In this document: positions 29,218 to 39,551 of the stretch, in pieces | Layout: each line of letters opens with the position of its first letter | Numbering within the stretch: position 1 is the stretch's first letter | Source of the DNA: Allobosea lupini | GTDB taxonomy: Bacteria > Pseudomonadota > Alphaproteobacteria > Rhizobiales > Beijerinckiaceae | Direction of reading: 5' to 3' | Assembly: GCF_900109525.1 (NCBI RefSeq) | Contig: NZ_FOAN01000004.1 | Location: 496,001 to 560,000, forward strand | Length of the DNA: 64,000 nt | Notes under the pieces: generated by a model | Database searches by the model: none | What the model saw: the letters and a program-made list of their open reading frames with translations, nothing else | Told to the model about the DNA's origin: nothing | Made by a program: the position numbers and the translations under genes

Positions 29218-30113
29218 GCGGCGTCAGCCGCCGAGGCACCGCGCAGGCGCGCGACATCACGCAGCGGCGGAGCGCCGAACAGGCGGCTATATTCCCGGCT
29301 GAACTGCGAGGGGCTCTCATAGCCTACCTGGAATCCGGCCGAGGCAGCGTCATGCGCCCTGGCCAGGATCAGCCGGCGGGCTTCCTGCAATCTGAGCTGC
29401 TTCTGGTACTGCAGCGGGCTCATTGCCGTTACCGCCTTGAAATGCTGGTGCAGCGCCGAAGGGCTCATCCGCGCCTCCGCCGCGACGATCTCGACGCTGA
29501 AGGGGCTGCGGTAATTGCGCTTGATCCAGGCGATGGCGCGGTTGACCTGCTGCAGCTTGCTCTCCGCCACCGCGACCTGGCGCAGGCGCGCCGCCTGCTC
29601 TCCGGTGAGCAGGCGATAGAGGATTTCGCGCTCGACCAGCGGCGCCAGCACCGCAATGTCTGCGGGAGCCTCCAGCAGGCTGGTCAGCCTGATCACGGCG
29701 TCGCGCAAGGCTGGAGTCATCGGTCCGACTGTCAGGCCCGGACCGGATGACAATTCCCGCTCGGTCAGCGGCGGCGCTTCCAGCATCAGAGCGCCGATGG
29801 CGGCCGGATCCAGCTCGAGCTTGACGCAGAGATAGGGCTCTTCCGGCGTCGCCTCGATCACCTGGCCGATGACCGGCAGGTCGAGCGAGACGACGAGGCA
29901 ATGGGCGGCGTCGTAGCGATAGATCTGGTCGCCCAGAATCACCTGCTTGGCGCCCTGGGCGATGATGCAGAGCGCCGGCTCGTGCAGGCCATGCATCGGC
30001 TCGCTGGGTTGCGAGAGACGAACAACCTTCAAGCGCGGGATCGCGGTCTGGTGGACGCCGTCGCTCGGCGCAAAGCGCGCGATCAACCTGGCGAGTTCCT
30101 CGACCTGGGACAT
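29214..30113 (-). CDS. AraC family transcriptional regulator
   Basis: 299 aa. N-terminal AraC_N arabinose-binding-like domain (~20-175, HGLHEPALCIIAQGAKQVIL), C-terminal double HTH (~195-290) with IVAAEARMSPSALHQHFKAV and VGYESPSQFSREYSRLFGAP. ATG 30113 has AGGAGG upstream. Divergent from the Atu4866-domain gene, which is its most likely target; inducer unknown. Confidence 0.92.
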   Translation of the reverse strand: MSQVEELARLIARFAPSDGVHQTAIPRLKVVRLSQPSEPMHGLHEPALCIIAQGAKQVILGDQIYRYDAAHCLVVSLDLPVIGQVIEATPEEPYLCVKLELDPAAIGALMLEAPPLTERELSSGPGLTVGPMTPALRDAVIRLTSLLEAPADIAVLAPLVEREILYRLLTGEQAARLRQVAVAESKLQQVNRAIAWIKRNYRSPFSVEIVAAEARMSPSALHQHFKAVTAMSPLQYQKQLRLQEARRLILARAHDAASAGFQVGYESPSQFSREYSRLFGAPPLRDVARLRGASAADAA

Positions 30114-30413
30114 GTGCCGACCTCCTGGCAGGTCGCTGGAAGACGGCCCAGCTGCCTGGAGTTCCATATAAGGAATTGGTTGTGCTTTGCCATGGGTGGG
30201 CTGCAGCGCTGGAGGATCAGGCAATGATCGCGGCGGATCGGTCTACCGCTCCAGCCTCGCTCCGGTGCATTGTCCCGCCATACCGGCAGCGTCGTCGACC
30301 AACGGACCCAGGAGCGGAGCGCCCTGGCGCCCCGAGCCGGCCGCTACTGACATAATCCTGTCAAAGGCGGCGCTATCCGCACCGCCCAACAACCTGAACG
30401 AAAGGAGATCATC
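30114..30413. other. divergent intergenic region araC / Atu4866 gene
   Basis: 300 bp without a gene. It must hold both promoters; I see no clear -35/-10 pair. A short TTCC-N6-GGAA inverted repeat (30167-30180) lies about 55 bp before the AraC start. AAAGGAG precedes the downstream ATG at 30414. Confidence 0.4.
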
Positions 30414-30800
30414 ATGCCCTTCAACCAGGTCTTCCAGTCGCTCGGCGCGATCGCGTCGATCATCGTGCCGGCCAAGCCGTCGGTCCGTCCGCTCGAGATC
30501 GATCTCGAGCTTCCGGAGCCGCTGACCAAGGCCGAACTCGCCGTGCTCGGCCGCTGGGTCAGCGAGGATGGCGCCATCCGGCTCGATCTTCGTCCCAATG
30601 GCCGCTTCGGCAAGCAGCGCGACCAGGCACCGGGTCATGGCGGCCGCTACGAGGTCGATGCGTCGCAGCTATATTTCGAGAGCGACGCCGGCCATGTCTG
30701 GAGCGGCGAACTGCGCCGCGGCCAGCTCGCCTTTGGCGAGAAGCGTTTCCGCCGGATTTTGCAGCTGGATCCGGCCAGACTGATGCAATCTGGCCGGTAA
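30414..30800 (+). CDS. Atu4866 domain-containing protein
   Basis: 128 aa. The C-terminal ~80 residues match what I recall of the Atu4866 family of small beta-barrel proteins: LGRWVSEDGAIRLDLRPNGR, then GGRYEVDASQLYFESDAGHV. The N-terminal ~45 residues include a short hydrophobic stretch (GAIASIIVPA) that is not a convincing signal peptide. Function unknown. Divergent from the AraC gene and likely controlled by it. Confidence 0.78.
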   Translation: MPFNQVFQSLGAIASIIVPAKPSVRPLEIDLELPEPLTKAELAVLGRWVSEDGAIRLDLRPNGRFGKQRDQAPGHGGRYEVDASQLYFESDAGHVWSGELRRGQLAFGEKRFRRILQLDPARLMQSGR

Positions 30801-30839
30801 CCGCGCCCATGCTGAGAGGGGACGCTAGCAGGTCCCGTC

Positions 30840-31451
30840 TCAGTAGCCGACGGTAAAGCGCCGGCGCGAATGCGCCGGCTTTTCCAGCTCGTCGACCAAG
30901 GCAATGGCATAGTCCTCGGCCGAGATTCGGCTCTGGCCGTTATCGTCGACCAGGAGCTCGTCCTTGCCGAGGCGGAACTTGCCGGTGCGCTCGCCCGGCT
31001 CGATCAGGGCGGAGGGCGACAGGAAGGTCCAGTCGAGATCGCTCTCGCCCTTCAGCTGATCGAGATAGGCGCCGCCCTTCCTGGCCTCGTCGAGATAGAG
31101 TGCCGGGAATTCCTTGGTGTCGAACAGCTTGACGCCCGGCGCGACCTCGAGGCTGCCGGCGCCGCCGACGACGAGATAGCGCTTCACGCCGGACTGCTTG
31201 ACCGCCGCGAGCAGAACCGCCGGATCGCTGGCGGTGTAGTGCACCGAGCTGATCACCGCGTCATGGCCAGCGAGCAGCGCAGCGAGCCCGTCCTTGTCGT
31301 AGACATCGCCCTTCTCCGCCACGATGCCCGCGCCTTGCGGCACCTTTTCGGGATTGCGGACGATGGCGGTGACCTCGTGGCCGCGGCTGGTCAGCTCGGC
31401 GAGCAGGCGCGAGCCGATGAAGCCGGTGGCGCCGATGAGAGCAATCTTCAT
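30840..31451 (-). CDS. NAD(P)-binding oxidoreductase (NmrA/SDR-like)
   Basis: 203 aa atypical short-chain dehydrogenase. Rossmann motif GATGFIG at residues 7-13, NAD(P)-contacting AIVRNPEKV, and DWTFLSPSALIEPGERTG as in YwnB/NmrA-like proteins. No Tyr-x3-Lys catalytic pair is evident, so redox activity is uncertain. Divergent from an HxlR regulator, a very common pairing in which HxlR senses electrophiles or oxidants and controls the reductase. Confidence 0.88.
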   Translation of the reverse strand: MKIALIGATGFIGSRLLAELTSRGHEVTAIVRNPEKVPQGAGIVAEKGDVYDKDGLAALLAGHDAVISSVHYTASDPAVLLAAVKQSGVKRYLVVGGAGSLEVAPGVKLFDTKEFPALYLDEARKGGAYLDQLKGESDLDWTFLSPSALIEPGERTGKFRLGKDELLVDDNGQSRISAEDYAIALVDELEKPAHSRRRFTVGY

Positions 31452-31569
31452 GGTGATCTTCCCTGGTATCCGTTGGGAACCTACATCCCGATGGACACCA
31501 GATGGCAGCCATGCGACTTTCTCTCAAGAAGGCACTTTCACGCCACAAGGTCACCTACCGGAAACCGCC

Positions 31570-31941
31570 ATGCTTCATCGCCCCGACGCCTTCAACGCCC
31601 GCTGCCCGACGCGGCAGGTGCTCGACCGCATCGGCGACAAATGGGCGGTTCTGGTGTTGATCCTGCTCGAGCAGGAGACGTTGCGCTTCAACGAATTGCG
31701 CCGGCGGATCGACTCGATCTCACAGAAGATGCTGTCGCAGACGCTGAAGAGCCTGGAGCGCGACGGGCTGATCTCACGCCGGGCCTTCCCGACCGTGCCG
31801 GTCACAGTCGAATACTCGCTGACACCGCTCGGGCGCACCCTTGCCGGTACGGTCGCGGCGCTGACGCAATGGGCCGAGGCCCATATCGGCGAGGTCGAGG
31901 AAGCGCAGCGCCGCTACGATCGCGGCGACATCGCCGCCTGA
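31570..31941 (+). CDS. HxlR family transcriptional regulator
   Basis: 123-aa winged-helix regulator. CPTRQVLDRIGDKWAVLVLI with the conserved Cys12 near the N-terminus, then LRFNELRRRIDSISQKMLSQ and LKSLERDGLISRRAFPTVPV. ATG 31570 gives the family length; the longer in-frame extension is antisense to the reductase. Probably autoregulated and regulator of the divergent gene through the 118-bp gap. Confidence 0.92.
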   Translation: MLHRPDAFNARCPTRQVLDRIGDKWAVLVLILLEQETLRFNELRRRIDSISQKMLSQTLKSLERDGLISRRAFPTVPVTVEYSLTPLGRTLAGTVAALTQWAEAHIGEVEEAQRRYDRGDIAA

Positions 31942-34488
31942 TCAGCGCTTCAGTGCTCGCTTCGGCTTGAAGAAAGCGGCCCAGGCGTCGTCAGGCGGTC
32001 CCTTCTTCGTGACCTCTGGAGCCTTGTAGGCATCGGGCGCCAGATCCTTCTCCAGCAGCTCCCAGGCGACCGGCACGGCCACCGCGGCGCCGGGCCGCGC
32101 CCTTGTCGAGAACGGCGCGATCGCGGTCGAGCCGCGGCCATTCCTGAGATAGTCGATGAAGATGCGGCCCTTGCGCGCCTTTTTCGAGAGCGTGGCGGTG
32201 TAGAGCTTCGGCTCGGCCTGCTCCATCGCTTTGGCGAAGTCGCGGGCGAAGCCCTTGACCGCGTCCCAATCCGCTTTTGGCTTCAGCGGCAGGACGACAT
32301 GGAAGCCCTTGCCGCCGGAGGTCTTGAGAAAGCTCTCGAAACCGAGCTCGTCGAGGCGCTCGCGTACGGTGAGCGCCGCCTCGCGCACACGCTCCATCGG
32401 CACGCCCTTGTCGGGATCGAGATCGAAGATGATCTGGTCCGGCATCTCGACCGCATCGATTTTTGCGCCCCAGACGTGCACTTCGACGGTGCCGAGCTGG
32501 ACGAGCGCCGCGAGCCCGTCGAAATAGCGGATGAACAGAAGCTCCTCGCCATCCTTGTCCTTAATGCGCGCCACCGCCTTATGCAGGCCGGCGCCAGCGT
32601 GCTTCTGGAAGAAGACCGGCCCGCCGACGCCATCGGGCGCCCGCAACAGGCTGAGGGGGCGGTCCACCACGAAAGGTGCCATGCGCTCCCAGACGCGGGC
32701 GTAGTAGTCGAGCAGATCCTGCTTGCTGAAACCGATGTCGGGCCAGAGCAGCTTGTCGGGATTGCTCAGCGTCACGGTCGTCTCCGGGCCGGCCTTGCGG
32801 CTGGTCTTCGTCGCACGCTGGGCCTTCTTCGCTTCGGCCTTGACCGGCTTCTCCGCGACGACTTCATCGGCCGGCTTGTCCTCGCGCAGGCCGAGAAAAG
32901 CCGAGTGCCGGAGCGTCTTCGAGGCCGTCCAGGAACCGAAAGCGATCTCTGCCACGAGTTCGGGCTTCACCCAGACGATACCACGCTCACGTCCGGCTTC
33001 GCCGCGGAATGGCGAGGCTTTTGCGGCGACGGCGTCGAGCGTCTTCTTCAACGCGGCTGCGGAGTTGCGGGTAAAGCCGGTGCCGACGCGGCCCGCAGGC
33101 TTCAGCTCGCCATCCTCGTGATAGCCGAGAACGAGGGAGCCGAGCTGATTGCGCGAGGCTTTCGACGGCACATAGCCGGCGATGACGAATTCCTGGCGCT
33201 GCGTACATTTCGACTTGATCCAGTCGCGCCCGCGGCCGCTGCGATAGGGCGCTTCGGCGCGCTTGGAGATCACGCCCTCAAGTCCCATGCGGCAGGCGTG
33301 GCGCAGCATGGTCTGGCCCGGCTCGAGGAAATGCTCGGAATAACGCAGCGGCGAGTCCACGTCGGCGACCTTGAGCAGCTCTTCCAGCTGCTCCTTGCGG
33401 GCGAGCAGCGGCTCGGTTTGCAGGTTTGCGCCATCGAGATGGAGCAAGTCGAAGGCGAAGAAGACGAGGTTCGCAGTCTTCCCCTCCGACAGCGCGGCCT
33501 GAAGCGCGGAAAAGGAGGAGATGCCGTTCTCGCCCAACGCCACGACCTCGCCGTCGATCAACGCGGTCTCGCAAGGCAGCGCAGCCAGTGCATCGGCGAT
33601 CCGCTCGCCGAAGCGCTCGGTCCAGTCGAGCCCGGAGCGGGTGAGCAGCTTGACCTTGCCGGCGGAGATGCGCGCCTGCAGGCGATAGCCGTCGAACTTG
33701 ACCTCATGCAGCCAGGCGTCGCCGGCCGGGGGCTTGTCCTGCAAGGTCGCGAGACAGGGCTCGACGAAACGCGGTAGCGACTCACCATCGGCTTTTTGTG
33801 AACGGCGGGCCGCCTTGGCCTTCGCTGGTTTTGCCGTGGCGGTCCTGGCCTTTGCGCCCTTGGGCTTGCGCCCCTTCGCGGGCTTCTCATCGGTCGACCA
33901 GACGTCGCCTACGGGATCCTCGCCGACTTCCTCGACGCTGCGGCCGGATTTCACCGAATCAGGCGCGGTCTCGAGAATGTCCTCGTCGTCGCGGGCAAAA
34001 TCGTCGTCGACCTTGATCAGTAGCCAGTTGTCGCGCTTCTCGCCACGCCGTGGCTTCAACCTGACCAGATGCCAGTGGCCGCCGAGCTTGTGGCCTTCGA
34101 GCGCAAAGGCGAGATGGCCCTTCTCCATGCCGCGGACAGGGTCGCCTTCCGGGATCCATTTGCCCTCGTCCCAGATGACGACCGAGCCGGCACCGTACTC
34201 GCCTTCCGGAATCGTGCCCTCAAAAGCGCCGTATTCGAGCGGGTGGTCCTCGACATGGACGGCGAGGCGCTTCTCGGCCGGATCGAGGCTCGGCCCGCGC
34301 GTCACCGCCCAGGACCAGAGCACGCCGTCATGCTCGAGCCTGAGATCGTAGTGGAGACGGCGCGCGGCGTGCTTGTGTATGACGAAGGCGCCGCCGCTCC
34401 GGGCTGCCTTGCGGCGGCTGGCAGCCCCTTTAGGCTCACGTGTGCGGGAGAAATCACGCTTCGAGCGGTAGAGGTCGAGATTGGCCAT
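31942..34488 (-). CDS. ligD: ATP-dependent DNA ligase LigD (PE-LIG-POL)
   Basis: 848-aa multidomain enzyme of bacterial non-homologous end joining. 3'-phosphoesterase domain at ~35-150 (HKHAARRLHYDLRLEHDG), a basic Ala/Lys linker (~200-235), ATP-dependent ligase domain at ~240-540 with nucleotidyl Lys264 in EVKFDGYRL, a second linker, and an archaeo-eukaryotic primase-type polymerase domain at ~560-840 (FDLDPDKGVPMERV carries metal-binding Asp residues). The order PE-LIG-POL is the Agrobacterium/Pseudomonas arrangement. Downstream of ku on the same strand with an 18-bp gap. Confidence 0.96.
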   Translation of the reverse strand: MANLDLYRSKRDFSRTREPKGAASRRKAARSGGAFVIHKHAARRLHYDLRLEHDGVLWSWAVTRGPSLDPAEKRLAVHVEDHPLEYGAFEGTIPEGEYGAGSVVIWDEGKWIPEGDPVRGMEKGHLAFALEGHKLGGHWHLVRLKPRRGEKRDNWLLIKVDDDFARDDEDILETAPDSVKSGRSVEEVGEDPVGDVWSTDEKPAKGRKPKGAKARTATAKPAKAKAARRSQKADGESLPRFVEPCLATLQDKPPAGDAWLHEVKFDGYRLQARISAGKVKLLTRSGLDWTERFGERIADALAALPCETALIDGEVVALGENGISSFSALQAALSEGKTANLVFFAFDLLHLDGANLQTEPLLARKEQLEELLKVADVDSPLRYSEHFLEPGQTMLRHACRMGLEGVISKRAEAPYRSGRGRDWIKSKCTQRQEFVIAGYVPSKASRNQLGSLVLGYHEDGELKPAGRVGTGFTRNSAAALKKTLDAVAAKASPFRGEAGRERGIVWVKPELVAEIAFGSWTASKTLRHSAFLGLREDKPADEVVAEKPVKAEAKKAQRATKTSRKAGPETTVTLSNPDKLLWPDIGFSKQDLLDYYARVWERMAPFVVDRPLSLLRAPDGVGGPVFFQKHAGAGLHKAVARIKDKDGEELLFIRYFDGLAALVQLGTVEVHVWGAKIDAVEMPDQIIFDLDPDKGVPMERVREAALTVRERLDELGFESFLKTSGGKGFHVVLPLKPKADWDAVKGFARDFAKAMEQAEPKLYTATLSKKARKGRIFIDYLRNGRGSTAIAPFSTRARPGAAVAVPVAWELLEKDLAPDAYKAPEVTKKGPPDDAWAAFFKPKRALKR

Positions 34489-34506
34489 GGCGCCCTCCGA
34501 CGCGCG

Positions 34507-35385
34507 TCAGGCGCTCTTTTTGGCCTTGCCGGCAGCGGTCTTCTTCGTCGGCTTGCGCGCGCTCGCCGGTTTCCTTTCGCGAGCCGCCGACTTGCCGGGC
34601 GAACCGCTTTCCTCGCCAAGGCTCTTCTTCAGCGCCTCGAACAGATTGACGACGTTGGAGGGGCGCTCGGCCGGCTTCGCCACCGGCGGCTTCTTGCCCT
34701 TGCGCTTGGCCGCGATCAGCTCGAGCAGCGCCTCCTCGTACCGGTCCTCGAAGCCGCTCGGATCGAACTTCGCCTGCTTCTTCTCGATGATGTGCGTGGC
34801 GAGCTCGACCAGTTCCTCGTCGAGCTTGCCCTTCTCCAGGCCGTCGAAGATCTCGTCCGGCTGGCGCACGGTCTTGTCGTAGCGCAGCGTGGTCAGCAGC
34901 AGTCCATTGTCGAAGGGCTCGATCATCACCGGACGCTCGCGGCGATAGAGCACGATGCGCGCGATGCCGGCCTTCTTCTGCTTCGCCATGGCCTCGCGGA
35001 TCACGGCGAAGGCTTCCTCCGAAACCTCGTCGGAGGGGCTGAGATAATAGGGCTGGTCGAAATAGATCTGCGGGATCGCGGCGCGGTCGACGAATTGCTC
35101 GATCGAGAGTGTGTGCGAGCTCTCGATCTGGACCGCATCGATCTCGTCTTCCTCGATCAGCAGGTATTCGTCGCCGCCGATCTCGTAGCCCTTGACCTCG
35201 TCGTCGGTATCGACCGGCTTGCCGCTGACGCTATCGATATATTGGCGCCTGACCGTGTTGCCGGTCTTGCGGTTGATGACGCGGAAGGACACCTTCTCGC
35301 TATGGTCAGTCGCCGAGGTCAATTCGACGGCGCAGGAGACCAGCGAGAGCTTGAGATAGCCCTTCCAGGCCGGCCGGGGCGCCAT
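34507..35385 (-). CDS. ku: non-homologous end joining protein Ku
   Basis: 292-aa homodimeric DNA end-binding ring protein that recruits Lig[21 protein letters not shown] opens the beta-barrel core; [20 protein letters not shown] and [21 protein letters not shown] are typical; the C-terminal ~50 residues are a Lys/Ala-rich DNA-binding tail. ATG 35385 is the family start and shares its A with the stop codon of the 80-aa ORF upstream (TGATG), implying coupling. Confidence 0.96.
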   Translation of the reverse strand: MAPRPAWKGYLKLSLVSCAVELTSATDHSEKVSFRVINRKTGNTVRRQYIDSVSGKPVDTDDEVKGYEIGGDEYLLIEEDEIDAVQIESSHTLSIEQFVDRAAIPQIYFDQPYYLSPSDEVSEEAFAVIREAMAKQKKAGIARIVLYRRERPVMIEPFDNGLLLTTLRYDKTVRQPDEIFDGLEKGKLDEELVELATHIIEKKQAKFDPSGFEDRYEEALLELIAAKRKGKKPPVAKPAERPSNVVNLFEALKKSLGEESGSPGKSAARERKPASARKPTKKTAAGKAKKSA

Positions 35386-35627
35386 CAGGCCGCCCTCAGC
35401 TTGGGCGGGGCGGGCAAGGCCGGCGGCAGGCCGCGCAGCCAGGCTTCGGCCCTGACAATCTCGTCGCGGGTCACGATCGGCACCGGATCCGAGAGGATTG
35501 CGAGCAGGACCTCGCGGTCGAGCTGACCATTGGCGATCACGTCGCGGAGCGCATCGCGTGTCTCGCGCTCTGCCCGAAGCTGGGCTCCGAGCGCGGCGAT
35601 GAGGCGGTCCTTCGGCATGGCGGGCAT
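35385..35627 (-). CDS. hypothetical 80-aa protein upstream of ku
   Basis: Not recognised. 80 residues, likely helical: [20 protein letters not shown], then a [20 protein letters not shown] segment and a Pro-rich end. Stop and the ku start form a TGATG junction, and GGAGCAG lies seven bases before ATG 35627, so it is probably a genuine gene in the ku-ligD operon. Could be an NHEJ accessory factor or simply a co-transcribed small protein. Confidence 0.55.
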   Translation of the reverse strand: MPAMPKDRLIAALGAQLRAERETRDALRDVIANGQLDREVLLAILSDPVPIVTRDEIVRAEAWLRGLPPALPAPPKLRAA

Positions 35628-35882
35628 GATACGCTGCTCCCGGGTTTGGAAACCTGCGGCAAGTCAACCTGCGGAACCAACAGAGGTTCCGAGAGCTGCG
35701 CTTTCCCCGTGCTGCGCTGCAGCACCCTAGCGTTTCCCTGGATTTCGTGTATATGCCCGGGCAACCGGCCCGACAGCCGGCTGCGCATTCCTTCCGCGAT
35801 GAAGCGGATGCGGGCTTCGGACCTTGCTGGACGACATCCCGGCCTGGCCCGCCAGATCAACACCGAACCAAAGGACATCACG

Positions 35883-36152
35883 ATGTCGATCACTGCCGAG
35901 CGCAAGACCGCGCTCATCAAGGAACATGCCACCAAGCCGAACGATACCGGCTCGCCGGAAGTCCAGGTCGCGATCCTCACCGAGCGCATCAACAACCTGA
36001 CCGGCCACTTCAAGTCCCACACCAAGGACAACCATTCGCGTCGCGGCCTGCTCAAGCTGGTCTCGCAGCGCCGCTCCCTGCTCGACTACCTCAAGGGCAA
36101 GGAAGAGGCGCGCTACAAGACGCTGATCGAGAAGCTCGGCATCCGCCGCTGA
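35883..36152 (+). CDS. rpsO: 30S ribosomal protein S15
   Basis: 89 aa. [40 protein letters not shown], and the [19 protein letters not shown] block that binds the 16S three-way junction. ATG 35883 is the family start; the longer frame upstream is non-coding. 255 bp upstream to the divergent ORF. Followed by pnp, the usual pair. Confidence 0.97.
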   Translation: MSITAERKTALIKEHATKPNDTGSPEVQVAILTERINNLTGHFKSHTKDNHSRRGLLKLVSQRRSLLDYLKGKEEARYKTLIEKLGIRR

Positions 36153-36165
36153 TCGAGACGGAATT

Positions 36166-36193
36166 CCGCCCGGTGCCTCGCTGCTCCGGGCGG
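36166..36193 (+). terminator. hairpin after rpsO
   Basis: CCGCCCGG / CCGGGCGG arms with a 12-base loop followed by TTCTGCT, 13 bases past the rpsO stop. Partial terminator or processing site in the 282-bp rpsO-pnp spacer. The rest of the spacer (36194-36434) has GC-rich inverted repeats but no gene. Confidence 0.6.
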
Positions 36194-36434
36194 TTCTGCT
36201 AGGGGCCAATTGATCGGCCTCAATCCGGGAGCGCCGCAATGACGCGACCTCCCATTCCAGTGCGGCAACCGCATGGGGCGGCTTCCCGCATGATCCGCCG
36301 GCGTCAGCGACGCTCATGGCAGGATCGCCGAGCGCCCGGGCGCGCTTCCTGCAAGCACCTCCCGGACGTTTAGCCGTCTTGCCCATGGGCACGATCGACG
36401 CCGGACGGATCGCATCCGACCGAAAGAAAACTCT

Positions 36435-38606
<2,172 letters not shown>

Positions 38607-38617
38607 TCGGCGATCGG

Positions 38618-38633
38618 CGTTTCACGTGAATCA
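38618..38633. promoter_or_regulatory. parS-like site (14/16)
   Basis: CGTTTCACGTGAATCA agrees with the consensus TGTTTCACGTGAAACA at 14 of 16 positions. It lies between the pnp stop and its terminator, 14 kb from the putative origin. Weaker than the sites at 52043 and 59287. Confidence 0.5.
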
Positions 38634-38635
38634 GA

Positions 38636-38670
38636 CGCCCCGCACCTGATGGTGCGGGGCGTTTTCTTTT
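38636..38670 (+). terminator. rho-independent terminator after pnp
   Basis: Perfect 11-base arms CGCCCCGCACC / GGTGCGGGGCG with a TGAT loop followed by TTTTCTTTT. Confidence 0.93.
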
Positions 38671-38704
38671 GGGGTCCCTCTGGTGCGCCGCAGCGAAGTC
38701 AAAT

Positions 38705-38714
38705 AGTCTAGACT
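38705..38714. promoter_or_regulatory. palindrome before the PPOX-type gene
   Basis: AGTCTAGACT, extended by an imperfect AAT/TATT flank, lies 21 bp before ATG 38735. Candidate operator or part of the -10 region. Confidence 0.35.
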
Positions 38715-38734
38715 TATTGTCTTCGGAGGCTGGC

Positions 38735-39364
38735 ATGACCCCCCATCGCATAACGTCGCTTGATCAGCTCGCCGTGGTTTATCCAAATCCGGTCGCACCG
38801 GCCTCGGTCATCAAGGAGATCGATCACGTCGACGCCAACTACGGCGCGCTGATCGCGGCGTCGCCGTTTTTCGTGCTTGCGACCAATGGTCCGGAGGGGC
38901 TGGATTGCTCACCGCGTGGGGATCAGCCGGGCTTTGTCACCGTCAGCGACGCCAAAACGCTGCTGATTCCGGACAGAAGAGGCAATAACCGCATAGATTC
39001 ATTGAAGAATCTTCTGTCCGACAATCGAATCGGAATGCTCTTTCTGATCCCCGGTTACGGCGAAACCCTGCGTGTGAACGGCACCGCGGTGCTCTCGACC
39101 GATCCGGGGCTGTGTGCGCGCTTCGAGATGGCGGGGAAGCTGCCGGCCTGCGTGATGGTGGTCACGGTCGAGGCCGCCTATTTCCAGTGCTCGCGAGCGG
39201 TGGTGCGGGCCGATCTCTGGAACCCCGCGGTGCAAGTCGACAAGCGCTCGCTGCCGAGCGCCGGCACGATCCTGCGCGACATCTCGGCGCGAGCGACGGA
39301 AGCGTTCGATGGCGACGCTTATGACAAGGCGCTGCCGGAGCGGGTCAAGGCGACGCTGTATTGA
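38735..39364 (+). CDS. pyridoxamine 5'-phosphate oxidase family FMN protein
   Basis: 209 aa split-barrel flavin-binding protein. VDANYGALIAASPFFVLATN and GLDCSPRGDQPGFVTVSDAK form the FMN-site strands; DRRGNNRIDSLKNLLSDNRI and IPGYGETLRVNGTAVLSTDP follow, as in the MSMEG_1061-type subfamily. Substrate unknown; the subfamily is not PdxH. ATG 38735 follows CGGAGG, which beats the upstream ATG at 38669 lying in the terminator. Confidence 0.87.
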   Translation: MTPHRITSLDQLAVVYPNPVAPASVIKEIDHVDANYGALIAASPFFVLATNGPEGLDCSPRGDQPGFVTVSDAKTLLIPDRRGNNRIDSLKNLLSDNRIGMLFLIPGYGETLRVNGTAVLSTDPGLCARFEMAGKLPACVMVVTVEAAYFQCSRAVVRADLWNPAVQVDKRSLPSAGTILRDISARATEAFDGDAYDKALPERVKATLY

Positions 39365-39399
39365 GCGGGATTGCTCGACCGCGACTATCAGAGCGCGGG

Positions 39400-39542
39400 A
39401 ACCCTCTCCTGTAAGGCGAGGGTAGGGTGAGGTGTAGGCCCTTTGACCAGTTCCGTAAGCGCTGAGCGCACGGCCGGGTTCAAGCTCACGTTTCCAGTCC
39501 GAACACCTCACCCCTGCCCCTCTCCTTTCAGGAGAGGGGTTC
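39400..39542. repeat. inverted pair of intergenic repeats
   Basis: A ~36-base unit at 39400-39435 (AACCCTCTCCTGTAAGGCGA start, GGGTGAGGTGT end) recurs inverted at 39503-39542. Each unit also holds its own CCCTCTCCT / AGGAGAGGG hairpin. The pair occupies the gap between two convergent genes and could terminate transcription both ways. It resembles a dispersed REP-type element. Confidence 0.7.
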
Positions 39543-39551
39543 TCCAGAGCC

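Noticed and set aside
32299-35526. Long plus-strand frames over ligD and ku
   Set aside because: Antisense to ligD and ku with no recognisable domains.
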